This document shows positions 31,190-42,588 of a stretch of 64,000 bases of DNA, in pieces. The stretch lies in contig OW121852.1 of assembly GCA_933228895.1 (NCBI GenBank), positions 62,476,872 through 62,540,871 of the forward strand, given 5' to 3'. The translations under genes and the position numbers were made by a program. Positions within the stretch are counted from its first letter, which is position 1. Each line of letters opens with the position of its first letter. The notes beneath the pieces were generated by a model. It was given only the letters and a program-made list of their open reading frames with translations. It was not told where the DNA came from and made no database searches. The stretch comes from Platycnemis pennipes (lineage: Eukaryota > Arthropoda > Insecta > Odonata > Platycnemididae).

Positions 31190-31522
31190 TTGGTTTCCAG
31201 ACCGACTCATTACTGACTTATCTGTGTTTTTAAAGTCTGTACCCGCACTTAGAGGCACGTTAGAAGACCGGAAGGAAAAGTGCAAGGATGGGAGTGGAAG
31301 GTTACGTAGGAAGAGTGGAGATAAACCTGGCATTAGCATGCTATTAACGAAAGCCAGCAAAGGGACCATGGATTAACGTCATATTCGACGGACGGAGTAC
31401 TGGACTCGAATGTTCTACGTAAAGCACTCAAGTAGGGGCCGGTAAAAAATATATTGAAAATGAAAAATATATTCCACTGCAGGGATTCGAACCTTGGCCC
31501 TCTGAGTGAGTGGCCAGTACTA
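31190..31522 (-). mobile_element. tRNA-derived SINE (family A), near full length
   Basis: The minus-strand head has GGTTCGAATCCC, a perfect B box (31482-31493), preceded by TAGTACTGGCCACTCACTCA. The body reads CAGTACTCCGTCCGTCGAAT, GACGTTAATCCATGGTCCC and GCCAGGTTTATCTCCACTC. The end GTACAGACTTTAAAAACACAG matches the copy at 19545-19965. Confidence 0.85.
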
Positions 31523-32929
31523 CATATGTCATTAGAAATGTATTGCAAACATAATTAGAGGTTTATTGTTGGTGTACTGGTCAAATATTCTTAAGCGGAA
31601 TGTCTAACGAATATCTCCATGACTAATTGAGACGAAAATGCATTAAATCTTGTGAAACCCATTGAAAAGAGAATGTGTTGAAAAGAGCGACCTCAACCTT
31701 GCTCTAATTGATACTGGCAATACTGTAAAAAATATATCAGAAATGCATATAATACTGTAATGCTCTGCTACGTGCATGCACCGGTGAGCACCAGTCCGCC
31801 GTCTGAATGCGTTTTACTCCGTTCAAGTATCTTTTCCTTCAGGAATCAAAGGGAATTATTTTCCTCGTAAATCTTTGTCAGAAACTGTGTATTTTACTGC
31901 ACCCTCGTTTGTAAGATCGCGCACCCTTTGGCCGAGGTCCAAAAACCAGGAATCGCTCGGAGAAAGGATGGTCTTGGGTATTATAGCAAAACCAGTCCAA
32001 TCGATCGATTTTAGCTATTGACTCCTGGCATCAGTATATGCCTTGAAACAGCGATTTGTAAAAGCTACTTTGTCGCATTATTATTAACAGGACTTCCTGC
32101 CAGTAAAAAAAGATTATTTATTACGCAATGTCCTCCTTTCGCCGGCCGAAAATGGTATTTTTACAATTCCACTCCGTGTGTCATTTTTAAAATGTTGTCT
32201 ACCTATGTTCCAAAATTACACTTTTTGCAGTCTTACCCCGCCTATAATTTATTAAAATCCTTCTACCTCTTGAGGCAGACTTACATAGACAAGAAAAATT
32301 GTTTCACGTATGGAATAGGAGGTATTTCTTCTAAAACATGTTCTCCTTTAGCTATTCTTAAGTTATATCTTTCATCACCCTGTCTAATTGGCCTATTCTC
32401 ACCCTTCCTCTCCTCAGCTTGGTTGACATTCTCTCCTCTGTTACCGTAGCTACAACACCATCGCTCATTGTCCCCTATCCTGCCACTCCCACTGCCTTTT
32501 TCCTATTCTATCTAGGAAATACCTTGCTTCAAATCCCTCCTCTACTATGATCAGTAATTAATCATTTGTTATCCTTTCCTTCCATTACATTTTCTACGTT
32601 CTTTTTCTCACCCAGGTCTTCAAGGCTTCTGCTCATTGAATTCCCTTTGCTTAATGTTTGAAACTGTGCAATGACGCTTATTATTTACGATACAATGCTA
32701 AGCATCCTATGGTGAGGATGGGTATCATTTGCTGTATATATACGTAAGGTTGCGAAAGGAGGACATAGACATTTTTTTATCCAGAGCATAATGTTTTTCA
32801 GAAAATATTGAGAGCATAGTTAAGTGTGAAAGAAAATAATTCTTTACAAGAAAAATAACACCAAGCAAAGCTTGAAAGCATGAAAGCGTGAGAGTAATAA
32901 AACAATTTATCAGAACATAGGTAAATATG
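31523..32929. other. No recognised gene or element
   Basis: AT-rich sequence. A 143-codon open frame at 32018-32449 (plus) is hydrophobic and has no motif or splice context. A pyrimidine-rich tract runs at 32390-32640. Confidence 0.4.
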
Positions 32930-33400
32930 AAATATGTGAACGTATTTATGGCATTGAAGCATGGACGATAAAAGCAGCAGAGAGGTGGATGAATTCAAAA
33001 TGTGTTACTGCAGAAGACTAATGAAGATAAAATTGAGTGACAGAGTGGTTAACAAAAACGTCTTGAGAAGAGTGGAAGAAAAGAGAATTCTATGAAAACG
33101 TTGAAAAGAAGACGGGACGAATCAGCCATTTCGTGAAACATGATGGCCTGGTGATGGCAAACCTCGAGAGACAAGTGAACGGGAAGAATGTCAAAGAACG
33201 GCCTCACAGGTATATAGAGATGTATACTTGTGAGAGATTCACGTAGTAACCACGGAGATAAGGGACTCGCATATAGAGCAAGTAATGAAGGCTGTGCAAC
33301 AGAAGAATTAGGTAAATATGAAGAGGTTAGCTGATAGAAAAATCGAATGTAGATCAGCGTCAAACCATTTTAATGACTGTTGACTGATGATGATGATGCT
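32930..33400 (+). pseudogene. RTE-like LINE 3' terminal fragment with a small insertion
   Basis: Frameshifted blocks read YGIEAWTIKAAERWMN, CYCRRLMKIKLSDRVVNKN, LRRVEEKRI, LKRRRDESAIS (from HNLIGHI), GLVMANLERQVNGKNVKERP, then [20 protein letters not shown] and SASNH. It ends with TGATGATGATGATG. Between the RPHRYIE and QVMKAV blocks a 51-bp stretch (33220-33270) is inserted, flanked by an 8-bp repeat. Confidence 0.8.
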
Positions 33401-33419
33401 TAAAATGGAACAGGGGAAA

Positions 33420-33850
33420 TAGTTGAACTCCATAGTTGCTGAATCTTGGACGAAAGTGGGGGTAGGGCTAAAGAAAGTAGTTATAATAGGAGAATAGCAT
33501 TTAGAAACGGGGTATTTACCAACAGTTCGGAGATGTGGCCAGAGCTTTTACCATTTACAAAATGCAAAGCTTAGATAAGTGTTTGCTGCGTGGCCTGGCG
33601 TTATACGGTTTCGAGGATGAACCCTGAGGATTGAGAAAGATACATGGAGCTTTTCAAGTGTGGGTTCGTAGGAAAATTGAGAAAGTACGACGGTTATGAA
33701 GGAGGACGCTCGAGGAAGTTTTCGAGATGATGGAAAGATTTGGGAAAAATTGGAAGGAGACAAGAGTGATATAAGGAGGAACCCTTTCTGCCACGCAATA
33801 TTTATCAATGTATGTGATCATGATTGTAAGGAAGGAGGATTGTAATTAGC
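33420..33850 (+). pseudogene. Degenerate LINE C-terminal fragment, second RTE-like subfamily
   Basis: Read across frames: LALYGFEDE, LRIEKDTWSFSSVGS (from RRLEAFEMW), IEKVRRL, KEDARGSF and WKDLGKIGRRQE. This follows the order of the 51165-51480 copy but with heavy damage. Confidence 0.45.
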
Positions 33851-35071
33851 TCTGCAAAGCATTACTGCACATTTGAAAAATATGTATGTATATAATAATT
33901 GGAAGGCCTCAACATCTCGGTCCAAATGAGATGAGTCGAATGAAATGGAACAAACTCTAAACATCTGAAGACTGACGGGCACGAGATTTATTGTCTACCC
34001 GGAAGGTTCGGTCACTGACCCAGCTAATTTTTTTCCTGCTCCAACCACGGAGATTAAAGGTTATCCGAATCCCACCTTCAGCACGAGCAAAAAAGAAAGA
34101 TAGCAATGAATTTCAACTGTGTTGATGTGTTGGGAAGAGGGCGGAGGTAAGCGTGAAAGGGAGTGGATGGGAGGAACGTAGTTTCCAGATGAACACGAAA
34201 GGGTTGGTCTCGACCTATTTTTCTCTCGTTCTCCTCCCTCTTGGGGTGCGTCCATGAGAATCTGTCGTTGATTTTGTTTTTTTTAAATTATTTCCACCTA
34301 ATCTGATCTTTTTGCGTGTCAGCAGTGCGAAATTTTACTCGCAAAACCCCTTCGAGTTATTGAAATGAATTTCTTGATTCAAAATACGATACCACGTGGC
34401 TATTGTTGCAGCCACTCATCTTTCTTCACCACCATCGACTCCTCGCGGGAACTGCAGTTATTAATGCGTTAGTAAGACCAATCTGGGTGTTCTTTTTGTC
34501 TTTTTATTTATAGCTTGGATTTTTTGAAGGTTTTTCACGAAACATTAGGTGTACAGGAATAATCTTTTGAAATGTCTTGTTCACCGTTCAGTGGGATGAA
34601 GATGAAGTGTATGAAAGTCAGATATTAATTAGTTAGCCAGTTATTAGTACTCAAAGGATTTCAATCACTGTGAGATTGTCGACAGAAAATAAGGGAAAGT
34701 AGAAAATATAGTCCACACTAAAGCAGCCGCAAGAGATTTTTAAACCAATTCGCGAATGGTATTACGTTTGTGGAATGGTATTATGTTTAATGTTAGTTGC
34801 TTACTTCAAGGAAATGGTGTTCTGGCGTAGTAATTTATTTCTCAGTAATGAAATAGATCCCTCTCCTCCTCTTATTTCCCCTCTCGCAAGTTGTCATCGG
34901 ACAGTATATTACGAATAGACTGTACCTGGTTGGAATTTATGGTATTAACATTATTTGGAATGTGTCTTTGTATACACTCATGCTTTTTTCTCCTTTGATC
35001 CCGTTAATTTGTTTTGCTAGAGTTTATTTCATAGACCCATTAAATATTTCTCGACTCTTGCATTTCATTAC
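33851..35071. other. No recognised gene or element
   Basis: AT-rich sequence with no repeat matches inside the window and no frame above 70 codons with a motif. Confidence 0.4.
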
Positions 35072-35310
35072 ATCGGTCAACAATCCTAGGATTGGTTTTG
35101 ACGCAGCCCTTCTCTCAATTCTTCTATCGGCCAACCTCTTCGAATCAATCTAAATTTCCTCTTTTACATTCTTTACAACTTGCTCCATATATCTCATAAG
35201 AGGCCAGGCTCTTCCATTATTCCCGTTCACTTGTTCCTTGAAAATTGTCTTCATTAGGCCATTGTGTCTTAAAATATGGCCGATTAAGATGTCCATCTTT
35301 CGTATTATGA
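35072..35310 (-). pseudogene. RTE-like LINE 3' terminal fragment
   Basis: The minus strand shows GHLNRPYFKTQWPNEDNFQG in one frame and MKTIFKEQVNGNNGRAWPL in another, [33 protein letters not shown], then S and stop, followed by GTTGACCGATG. It is close to 16468-16846 but truncated at about 35310. Confidence 0.78.
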
Positions 35311-36395
35311 AGTTATAGAAATCTTGCTCATCAGGTATGCCATTTCAAGCTATTATTTACTGATGTCGTTTCCATTAGTATTTTGAGTTTTAACCCATAG
35401 CAGTATTGATCTCTTTTTTGATTCAATATTTGTCTAATAGTTTACAAAAGACTAGTTATCATTTTTACAAAAAATATTTTATTACACGAAATATATTCAT
35501 CCATATCATACGATATATCCTAGATGTGAACAACAGGTTTTATAGGCTTGCATTTCATTCCGAGTTTTACTTCGAAGTACCAAGACTGGATTCAATTCAC
35601 CATTTATAAATCTCTTTTTGCCATTTAGTTCAGATTTGTATATCAGAAAATGGAGCTGGAATAATCCCGTGCGCCGCGCCGAAATTTATCTCACTTAAAC
35701 CCAGCATTCAAGCTGTCAGACTGGAGTAATTCTTTTCCCATTATTGGCACATTCTTTCGACCTTTTTGGAACCTCCAAGTGCACTTAAAATACTTTCGCT
35801 TTCAGAGGCAAACGACTAGGCTATTTATGTTGATTTATTCAGCCGGCCTCAAGTAAAAACTAATATATTTTCTTATTGTTATTATTATATATCTTATTAT
35901 AGCGCTTCGTGTCAGGAGGTTTTAACTTTCCAGAATAGAAATAAGACACAAGCTGTACATTTTTTGGGTGAACGATTTTGGAATCGGTTGAAATATTTTT
36001 AATTAATTTTAATCGAAATGATGGTAACTATTAAGCACCTCTGTAACAGAGTATGGGTGGTAGACCACATCCGTCAATTTTTTTGAAAAAGCTGAAAACA
36101 ATTTGGTGAAAAATCTATGGGGAGAATTAATGATGTGCGAATAGTAACATCTTTGAAAGAATCGTTAACGTTTTAGCCGTGTATTGTGCGTGGTAAAAAC
36201 GGATTAAGTATTTTTCGATCCGTCCATTGATTTATCTTACTTTGACTCATCTGTCTGCCATGTTGATGAATCATGGGAATAGAAATATGTCTGCAACTTT
36301 AGATAGGAACTATTAGTGAATATGCGTATTGCATGCTATTATTATTATTATTAGTGATATACTAATTAAGGTAGGTTTAGACAGACATAAAATTC
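35311..36395. other. No recognised gene; (ATT)n at 36339-36356
   Basis: AT-rich sequence, a short ATT microsatellite and no coding motif. Confidence 0.4.
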
Positions 36396-36399
36396 TTGC

Positions 36400-36660
36400 T
36401 ATTAGGTGAACGTAAATTTCTGAGCACGACCCCGATCTATCAAATTATGTCCTTCTTCATTTCGCCTTAAATGTTTGTCCAAACAGCACGCTCCCCTCCC
36501 TCTGCCCCGCTTATCAAACATCATTCGCTCAATCACTTTCTTCATCACGCCCTCGCTCCTTATCGACTGCTCCATCAAGTGTCTCTGCCTTCTCCTAATT
36601 GAAGCAATTAGCTTCCTTTCCTCCCCTATCATCTCTCGCACTTTCTAGTTTGTCTTCCTT
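36400..36660 (-). pseudogene. LINE C-terminal fragment, another subfamily
   Basis: VREMIGEERKLIASIRRRQR, HLMEQSIRSEGVMKKVIERM and MFDKRGRGR are the C-terminal basic block of endonuclease-type LINEs (EVL..IGEER.L...IRRRQ..). The distal end diverges after GRGR. No RT core is present. Confidence 0.65.
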
Positions 36661-37505
36661 TCCCACCTGGCCTTTCCGTTCTACTACAGACCTACTTCTC
36701 AAAAGCTGCAAGTCTTATTTCAGGTTCCCTCCATAAGATTTTGGACGTGTTGTATTATTTACGGTCGTTAACTAAATCTAGTTATAGCTTGCCGAGTTTA
36801 TTAGCAGTAGACTTAGATAAGTGCTGCTATTGTGTTATTGTTTTTTTTAATCAAGTGGGTGAGACTTCAGTTGTTGCTGAGGCGCTCAACACGTTGCCAT
36901 CGAAGTTTTTATGAGCCTGGACTATAGTCTCGACCTTTTGCCTGACGCGGTGTTGCCACCGCGTCTTCGATTTTCGCAACGAGAGTCTTTTCTCTCTCGT
37001 ATCTCTCTCATTTTTCCTATCTCTTCATTCCCTACCTCCGTTACACCGGCCTTAGTCTCCTTGCATAATGTCACGACCTAAGGACTCCTTGGCATCGAGC
37101 TCCTCTTCCCTTCAGCCAACGCCTTCACTGTGCACTTCACTTCTGCACACATCAAACGCGCTTCTTTTATGCACCATACGCTGACCTCTCTCCCTCCCTA
37201 TAGCGTTTCTCTTTCCTTTTGATCTGTCGCCAATTCAGCAGCGCATCCACTCTCCCCTTGCTGGCTGTTGCTCACAATGAAATGTCGCTATCGCCGTGGG
37301 AACGACGCGGTTTGTGTGGAAGACGAGGTTTAGAAACTGCTGGACGCTCAGTTCGTCTCCCTCCACGCATAAATTATGAGCTGTTACATACCTATACAGG
37401 TTGGAGTTATTTTCAATTAAAAATATCAGCTGTGTTTTTTTTTGTTCGGCGTTCTCTTTTTTTACCTCTCGGACAAAACTTTGATTCTAAAAATAAGGGA
37501 ACGGA
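36661..37505. other. No recognised gene; pyrimidine-rich tract at 36940-37260
   Basis: The tract is C/T-rich with some CpG. The 103-codon open frame at 37219-37530 has no motif. Confidence 0.35.
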
Positions 37506-37509
37506 GTTC

Positions 37510-37715
37510 GTGGTGAGTATACAGTACTAGCTTCCCATTCCAAGAGTTGGAGATCGAGTCTCGGCTGTGGTAGAGATTTTTCATGAGCATACCGGCCCAT
37601 ACTTGGGCGCAATAAGGAGAGCCTTTAAAGTTCAGTACTCCGTCCATCGTATGGGACTTTGATTAGCGGAACCCCAAAATGTATTCCCTTAATAGCAGGC
37701 TTCGAAAGTCGCAGG
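37510..37715 (+). mobile_element. tRNA-derived SINE (family A), 5' part
   Basis: GTATACAGTACTAGCTTCCC and GGAGATCGAGTCTCGG (B box) form the head; TTCAGTACTCCGTCCATCGT and ATGGGACTTTGATTAG the body. It breaks off within the body and is joined to the next copy. Confidence 0.8.
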
Positions 37716-37960
37716 GGGTATTGTAAGGTGTGCTCCTACTAGAATGCAATTTGTAGGGTACTTCGAGTCCATTACTCCGTCCATCGGATGGGACGTTAAA
37801 TCGTGGTCTTCTTGCCACCTTTCGTTAACGCTTACCACGGGTTTCTCTTACCCTTCCTTTCTTTCATGAAAAGTTTACACCTCTGCCCAATCACCCTCCT
37901 CTCTTAAATAGTGCAAATAACCTAAGCTGTCGTTCAACTCCCTCCACAAACTAATACTTC
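37716..37960 (+). mobile_element. tRNA-derived SINE (family A), body and 3' part, fused in tandem
   Basis: TCCATTACTCCGTCCATCGG, ATGGGACGTTAAATCGTGG, TTCTTGCCACCTTTCGTTAA and GGGTTTCTCTTACCCTTCC, then AGCTGTCGTTCAACTCC. The central block thus occurs twice, about 120 bp apart, which gives a chimeric double SINE. Confidence 0.8.
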
Positions 37961-38267
37961 TACTCTAAAGTCACTTCCCTAAATTAAATGAATAAAATAT
38001 TTTCGGGATGTGAAATAAAATATTCACATACTCCAGCGTGTTTTTTTCAGAGCGGCGTGCCAAGTGATCGCAAAAAAGAAAGACCGTCGTTCTCGCTCGC
38101 CATATCGGTTTGGAGTGTACCCTGACAAAAATCGAGCCAAGCGGAGCGAAATGGTCATTTTCCCCTCGGGAGATGGTTGGGACGGAAGCTTACAGAAAGG
38201 TTGAAATGGGTCTCTTCCTGACACCCCTTTGACTGGGCTGGCGAATGAAGTTCAAACGATAGGGAAT
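37961..38267. other. No recognised feature
   Basis: Moderately CpG-rich around 38050-38170. No motif. Confidence 0.3.
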
Positions 38268-38420
38268 ATCTACATCTAATTTGTGCCCTGCATGCTACGG
38301 GTGTGTGGCAGGAGGTAATTTTACGCCAGGCATTGTCGACGGGTCAACTATTGCCTTTTATTTAGCTACCTATTTCACTGTTTGAAACTAATATAGCAAG
38401 GAAACGGTGATTTCACGCGC
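38268..38420 (-). mobile_element. CR1-like LINE 3' UTR and tail
   Basis: ATCTACATCTAATTTGTGCC, CTGCATGCTACGGGTGTGTG and GCAGGAGGTAATTTTACGCC, then the AT-rich UTR. Confidence 0.82.
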
Positions 38421-39408
38421 AATACAACCTCCTACCTCAAACTAACATCATGCCCAGCAGATACAGCTCCCGCAAATGCTCGTGGTGGAGGACAGAGGAC
38501 AATTTGGGAGCTGGAAGTGTCTGCACTGCTGGTTGAAGGGTTACAACATGTGGAGAATATCCTATCGGAATGTATCGTTTTATGCTTGAGAGACTTGATG
38601 TAAAGGATAAGCTGATCAGCCTGATACATTAGAATAATATTTTGCAAAAATATGGATCGCCATATTTATTTCTCAAAGGAAAGTAAATTACTCTTTATTA
38701 TTTACTTTAATTAAATCTCATTTTCTGTTTTGAAATTCCAGTTATTTACTTATTTTATTATTGATTTTGATGGAGATTAAATAAAGTTGTGTGGTGCTAC
38801 TGAAACATTTGCCGTCTATCGCTATCTGTGCTATCCTATAAATACAATTCTTAACCTAAAAAAGATAGGATGGAATAATGGGACGGTCTACTGAGTCCGT
38901 TCATTGTCATATCATTCGGCCATTTAATCTTAGTTCCAAGTCATGACCTCCCCGAGGACGAATACGAGGGTCCCCCAAACCTCCACTTCCCACGCGAAAC
39001 GACCGTGATAAAAATTCAACGGCCAACATCACTTTGTGAAGCACCGTGTTATCGCCCGGGTAATGGGAATTTTTGCCCCCTTCGGATTGACGTCTCAAGA
39101 AAGGAGGCCGACGATATCCGAAGTTGACTGACCAAGTTATATGCGCGCAGTGAATAGCAGGGAAAAAGAACGATCGTTAAATTCGGTCGTTCGCTTTGGA
39201 TTCTCCTTGATAATCCTGGATACGGTGCTCAGAAAGCCAGTAAAGGATAAGCGGTGAGCACGTTAATGAGTTCAACATTGCTGTTATTATTAGGTTGTGT
39301 AGAGTGGATGACGAGCGAAGAAGAGATTGGGAGAGAAGAAAAGGAGAATCTGATAGAGATTTGAATGTGGCAGAAAAGTTCATCGGGGCCCTATGGATTA
39401 TCATTGTA
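38421..39408. other. No recognised gene or element
   Basis: CpG-richer around 38920-39110; otherwise AT-rich. No motif in the open frames. Confidence 0.35.
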
Positions 39409-39546
39409 TTAGGTGAGTAAACAAACTTTAGCACTTTTCCACAATATATTTAAAAGTATAAAATTGCACCGGATATATATATCCACCGGGATTATGAAAA
39501 GGAATTATATTGTGGAAATGTGCTAAAGATTTTTTTGCTCACCTAA
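39409..39546. repeat. 138-bp imperfect palindrome
   Basis: TTAGGTGAGTAAACAAACTT and TAGCACTTTTCCACAATATA on the left pair with TATATTGTGGAAATGTGCTA and the final GCTCACCTAA on the right. The midpoint is GGATATATATATCC (39471-39484), again a perfect palindrome at the exact centre. No coding sequence. Confidence 0.85.
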
Positions 39547-39754
39547 TATGTCTCACTTCCACTATGCCTGAAACAGTGAACTATTCTTGTAGGCTATATT
39601 TTTGGATAACAAAGGTTAGGACGGTTAGGAGAGGAAGGGAAGGAAAAGTGATTGTAGGGTATGATTGAAAGGAGTGGATAGTGGATAGATAGAGAAGATA
39701 AGAAGAATGAAACAAAAATGGATTCTAAGCAATATGACATAATGTATTATTGCT

Positions 39755-40110
39755 ATTTCGAAGGCCGAGTGAGTAGCAATGGACGAAGCAAGAAGCCAGT
39801 AGAATAGTCTACGCGAAGAGGACAGTCAATTGAAAGAATATTTTACTTTCGGTCAGCTTGGAACAGAGGAGACACTTCATGAGAACTTACATCTAGGGCA
39901 TCTATCTTACATCTATGATATGGCAATGAGACAGAGATTAACAGCAGCAGAGAAGTAAAGGCTGGAAGCATTCAAAATAAAGTGCTTCAAAAAAAGAATG
40001 AAGATAAAATGGGTCGACCGAGTACTAACGAAAAAGTCCTGGAAAGAAAGGAAGAAAAGATATTTTCTGAAAATTTTGAAAAGAAGACAATACTAGACAG
40101 TCAGCCGTAT
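39755..40110 (+). pseudogene. RTE-like LINE RT C-terminal fragment
   Basis: Frameshifted blocks read EGRVSSNGRSKKPVE, RIFYFRS, LGHLSYIYDMAMRQRLTAAE, a stop, RLEAFKIKCFKKRMKIKWVD, RVLTKKSW, then EEKIFSENFEKKTILDSQP (from LRRRR.NLIGHI). It is truncated before the C-terminal tail. From 40110 to 42500 no element was recognised. Confidence 0.75.
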
Positions 40111-42511
40111 CTCATTCATACCTCATCATACTATCTTATTTGACCTTCATTTTCCTTCTCTTCTTCGCGTGCACTGTATCCTACCTTCTTTGACTATTTT
40201 GGGAATACCATTATCGCTCTTGTTCTATTCTTTTAGCCTGCAACAAACCCTCTTTCACGGCAAATTTCTTTCCTCCACCTTTTCTTTATTTGTCTTCCAT
40301 TGTCTTCATCTCACAATCTCCTTTTTCCTCCGCAACTACGTCTCAAAATTCTCCAATTTTTTTTTTTACTTCTCTCCCGAGACTGCACTTCAAAATATTA
40401 TTGATAGTCTCCTTAAATGTGGCATAAAACTATGCCAATAAACGTATCGAAAAATCTTTGAGTTTCCTGCGAGCCTCATCTCACAAAATACTTTTTATTT
40501 TTTCCTACCCCTGAAATAAACATTTTCATGGAAACGAATCCGTCCAGTCCAAAATTTGGGGTTCTATTAAGGCTACAGTTTTCTATATTTTTGCCGTTTC
40601 GGGAATGGATTCATTTAATCTCGTAGCAATCAAAACTTATCTTTTAATGGATCGGGTTTCCCTGGCTCGGAAATGAAAAAAAGCATTCACGGCGTGAGAT
40701 GCATTAAGTAGGGATGCTTTGAAAGGTTGACCAACCGATCGTGGACGTAGCATTATTGGGAGAGCGCAATTATGTAGCTGCTGGTTTGACGTGAATCATA
40801 GAGGTGGCTGGCTATTCACTGTAATGTAGATCCCTGCATGAATGACGCGCCGAGCGCATGCACATCACATCCAGGCAAACTCATCCATCAAGAGGTAGAC
40901 AGAATTTCTCCCCGCCCAAACATCTAGAAAATGCCCAACCTAACCTAATTATCCACCTCTCCGTGGTGGCTAGATAACCCCAAAATGTAGGTTGCCCTCC
41001 TGGGTTACTACTTTGCATGAAGTGATACAGCTAACAGCATTGCATTACGCTTCATGTAGCTTCTGGATATCCTTCAATGAAATCTGTACACGTTGGAGGG
41101 TACCTTGTGTCAAATAAGTTAAAAACAGAAAATATTTTCCTGAGTAAATACAAATATATTTTTCAAAATTGAGATGCTGCTATTTTAGTGATTGTGCTCA
41201 ATACTTCACCTTTACGTGAAAATGGTAGTGTTTCTTTTTCATCCTTCATTCCTACCATACTCTCTCTCCAAATTCAACCTCCTCTCTTCTCTATTATGCA
41301 TAAACTTTGTAATTTTATCATTCTCTCCATGTTGTTTTTTTCCATTTTTCTCCGTATGAACATCACAGAATACACAATGAAAATTTCGAATCCGGATATT
41401 TGGGATAGGAAGCTAGTACACTATTACCCACCACACCAAGACGAACCTAGCAGTGAAAACATCGTGTGGATTTTTTAATGAAATTGAACGTACCGCAAAA
41501 AAAACGGAATAGTTTTAAGTATTCTCTAACCCTTAAACGTCTTCTATCACTGACGTTTCTAATGTTTTTCATATATTTCTACAGAAAAAGGTAAAGTTAG
41601 GCCAAACTAAGTGCCACAGATTTGGAGACCTTTCCTTTCAGAAAATTTATCGGTATTATTTTAGTGAAGAACTCAGTATGCGTTGGGAGATTGTTATATT
41701 TTTCTTCCAAAATCGGTAGATCGGAAGCCGCGGAAACAAGGTGAAGGATTATTTGTCAGTGTTTTTCTGAATATAAATCTGATAAGCGACTCCACATCTC
41801 TGGCGTAACCTGCGGGCAGTATGGAGTGAGGAATCCGTTGTCTGCAGAAATATTTGATGGTGCGTCACTGAATACTGAAAAGTTACCCTATTGCTCCAGT
41901 AAAGTCGCGAATAAATATTTGCCTCATGTGCGAGAACTTTTCCCAGGATAGAATTGACTGCGTGGATTCGCCGTCGAGAGAGATTATTTATGGATGTGAG
42001 TCCCTGCGGAGAGCTTTCTATGACGTTTTAAACCATGAATCCTGTGAGAAAACATCGAGGCAAGCAGGTCGCGTTATTTTTTGTTGAGTTTTGAAATACT
42101 TCACTGAGAGAAAGAGTGGAGATATAAAATTGTCTATCATACGTTGCTTTCGAATTGTGATCATATTTTCAAAACCTGGCTCTATCCTTTTATGAATGGA
42201 TAGACGCAGAGCTATGCGATATAGACCTATGCGTCCAAACACGAGCCAGGAAATAAATTTTAGTCGAGAGACGCAGTTTTCACATCTATGGGAATAAATA
42301 AAATAAACTAGATGGGACAAATTGAAATGTAACAGAGAAAGTTCAATTTGCTATGAAAAATATTCAAGTGTACTGAAGTGAAATCATTCATTGAACTCCT
42401 TCCTGAAATTATTGCTCAAATTTTGTTTTTTAACAAATGTAGATATTAATATTATTTTTACAAGTGATTATAAAATTTTACAAATTCTAAAATAATCTTT
42501 TTCTCTTGCAG
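40111..42511. other. No recognised element; putative intron sequence
   Basis: Plain AT-rich sequence with pyrimidine-rich tracts (40180-40360). CCTAACCTAA near 40930 is too short to be a telomeric array. If the exon at 42512 is real, this is intronic. Confidence 0.35.
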
Positions 42512-42588
42512 GTAAGGAACTGAAATATCTACTATGGTGGACAACTGTTGTACCGACACGTTTTGCGAATGCGTTCTCATATTTACAC
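42512..42588 (+). CDS. Candidate internal coding exon of an unidentified host gene
   Basis: A 77-nt segment lies between TTTTTCTCTTGCAG (acceptor, AG at 42510-42511, with a good pyrimidine tract) and CAC|GTAAGTAC (donor at 42589). Only one forward frame is open, starting at the third base: KELKYLLWWTTVVPTRF then ANAFSYLH. The residues are hydrophobic with a WW pair and could be part of a membrane segment. The exon would need one G-type base plus GT from the previous exon (a glycine codon if that base is G) and ends in phase 0. It shows none of the LINE or SINE motifs of the region. I do not recognise the protein. The alternative is a chance pair of splice-like sites. Confidence 0.4.

Noticed and set aside
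40925..40940. Telomere-type TTAGG repeat (as CCTAA)
   Set aside because: Only two units, far below any array.
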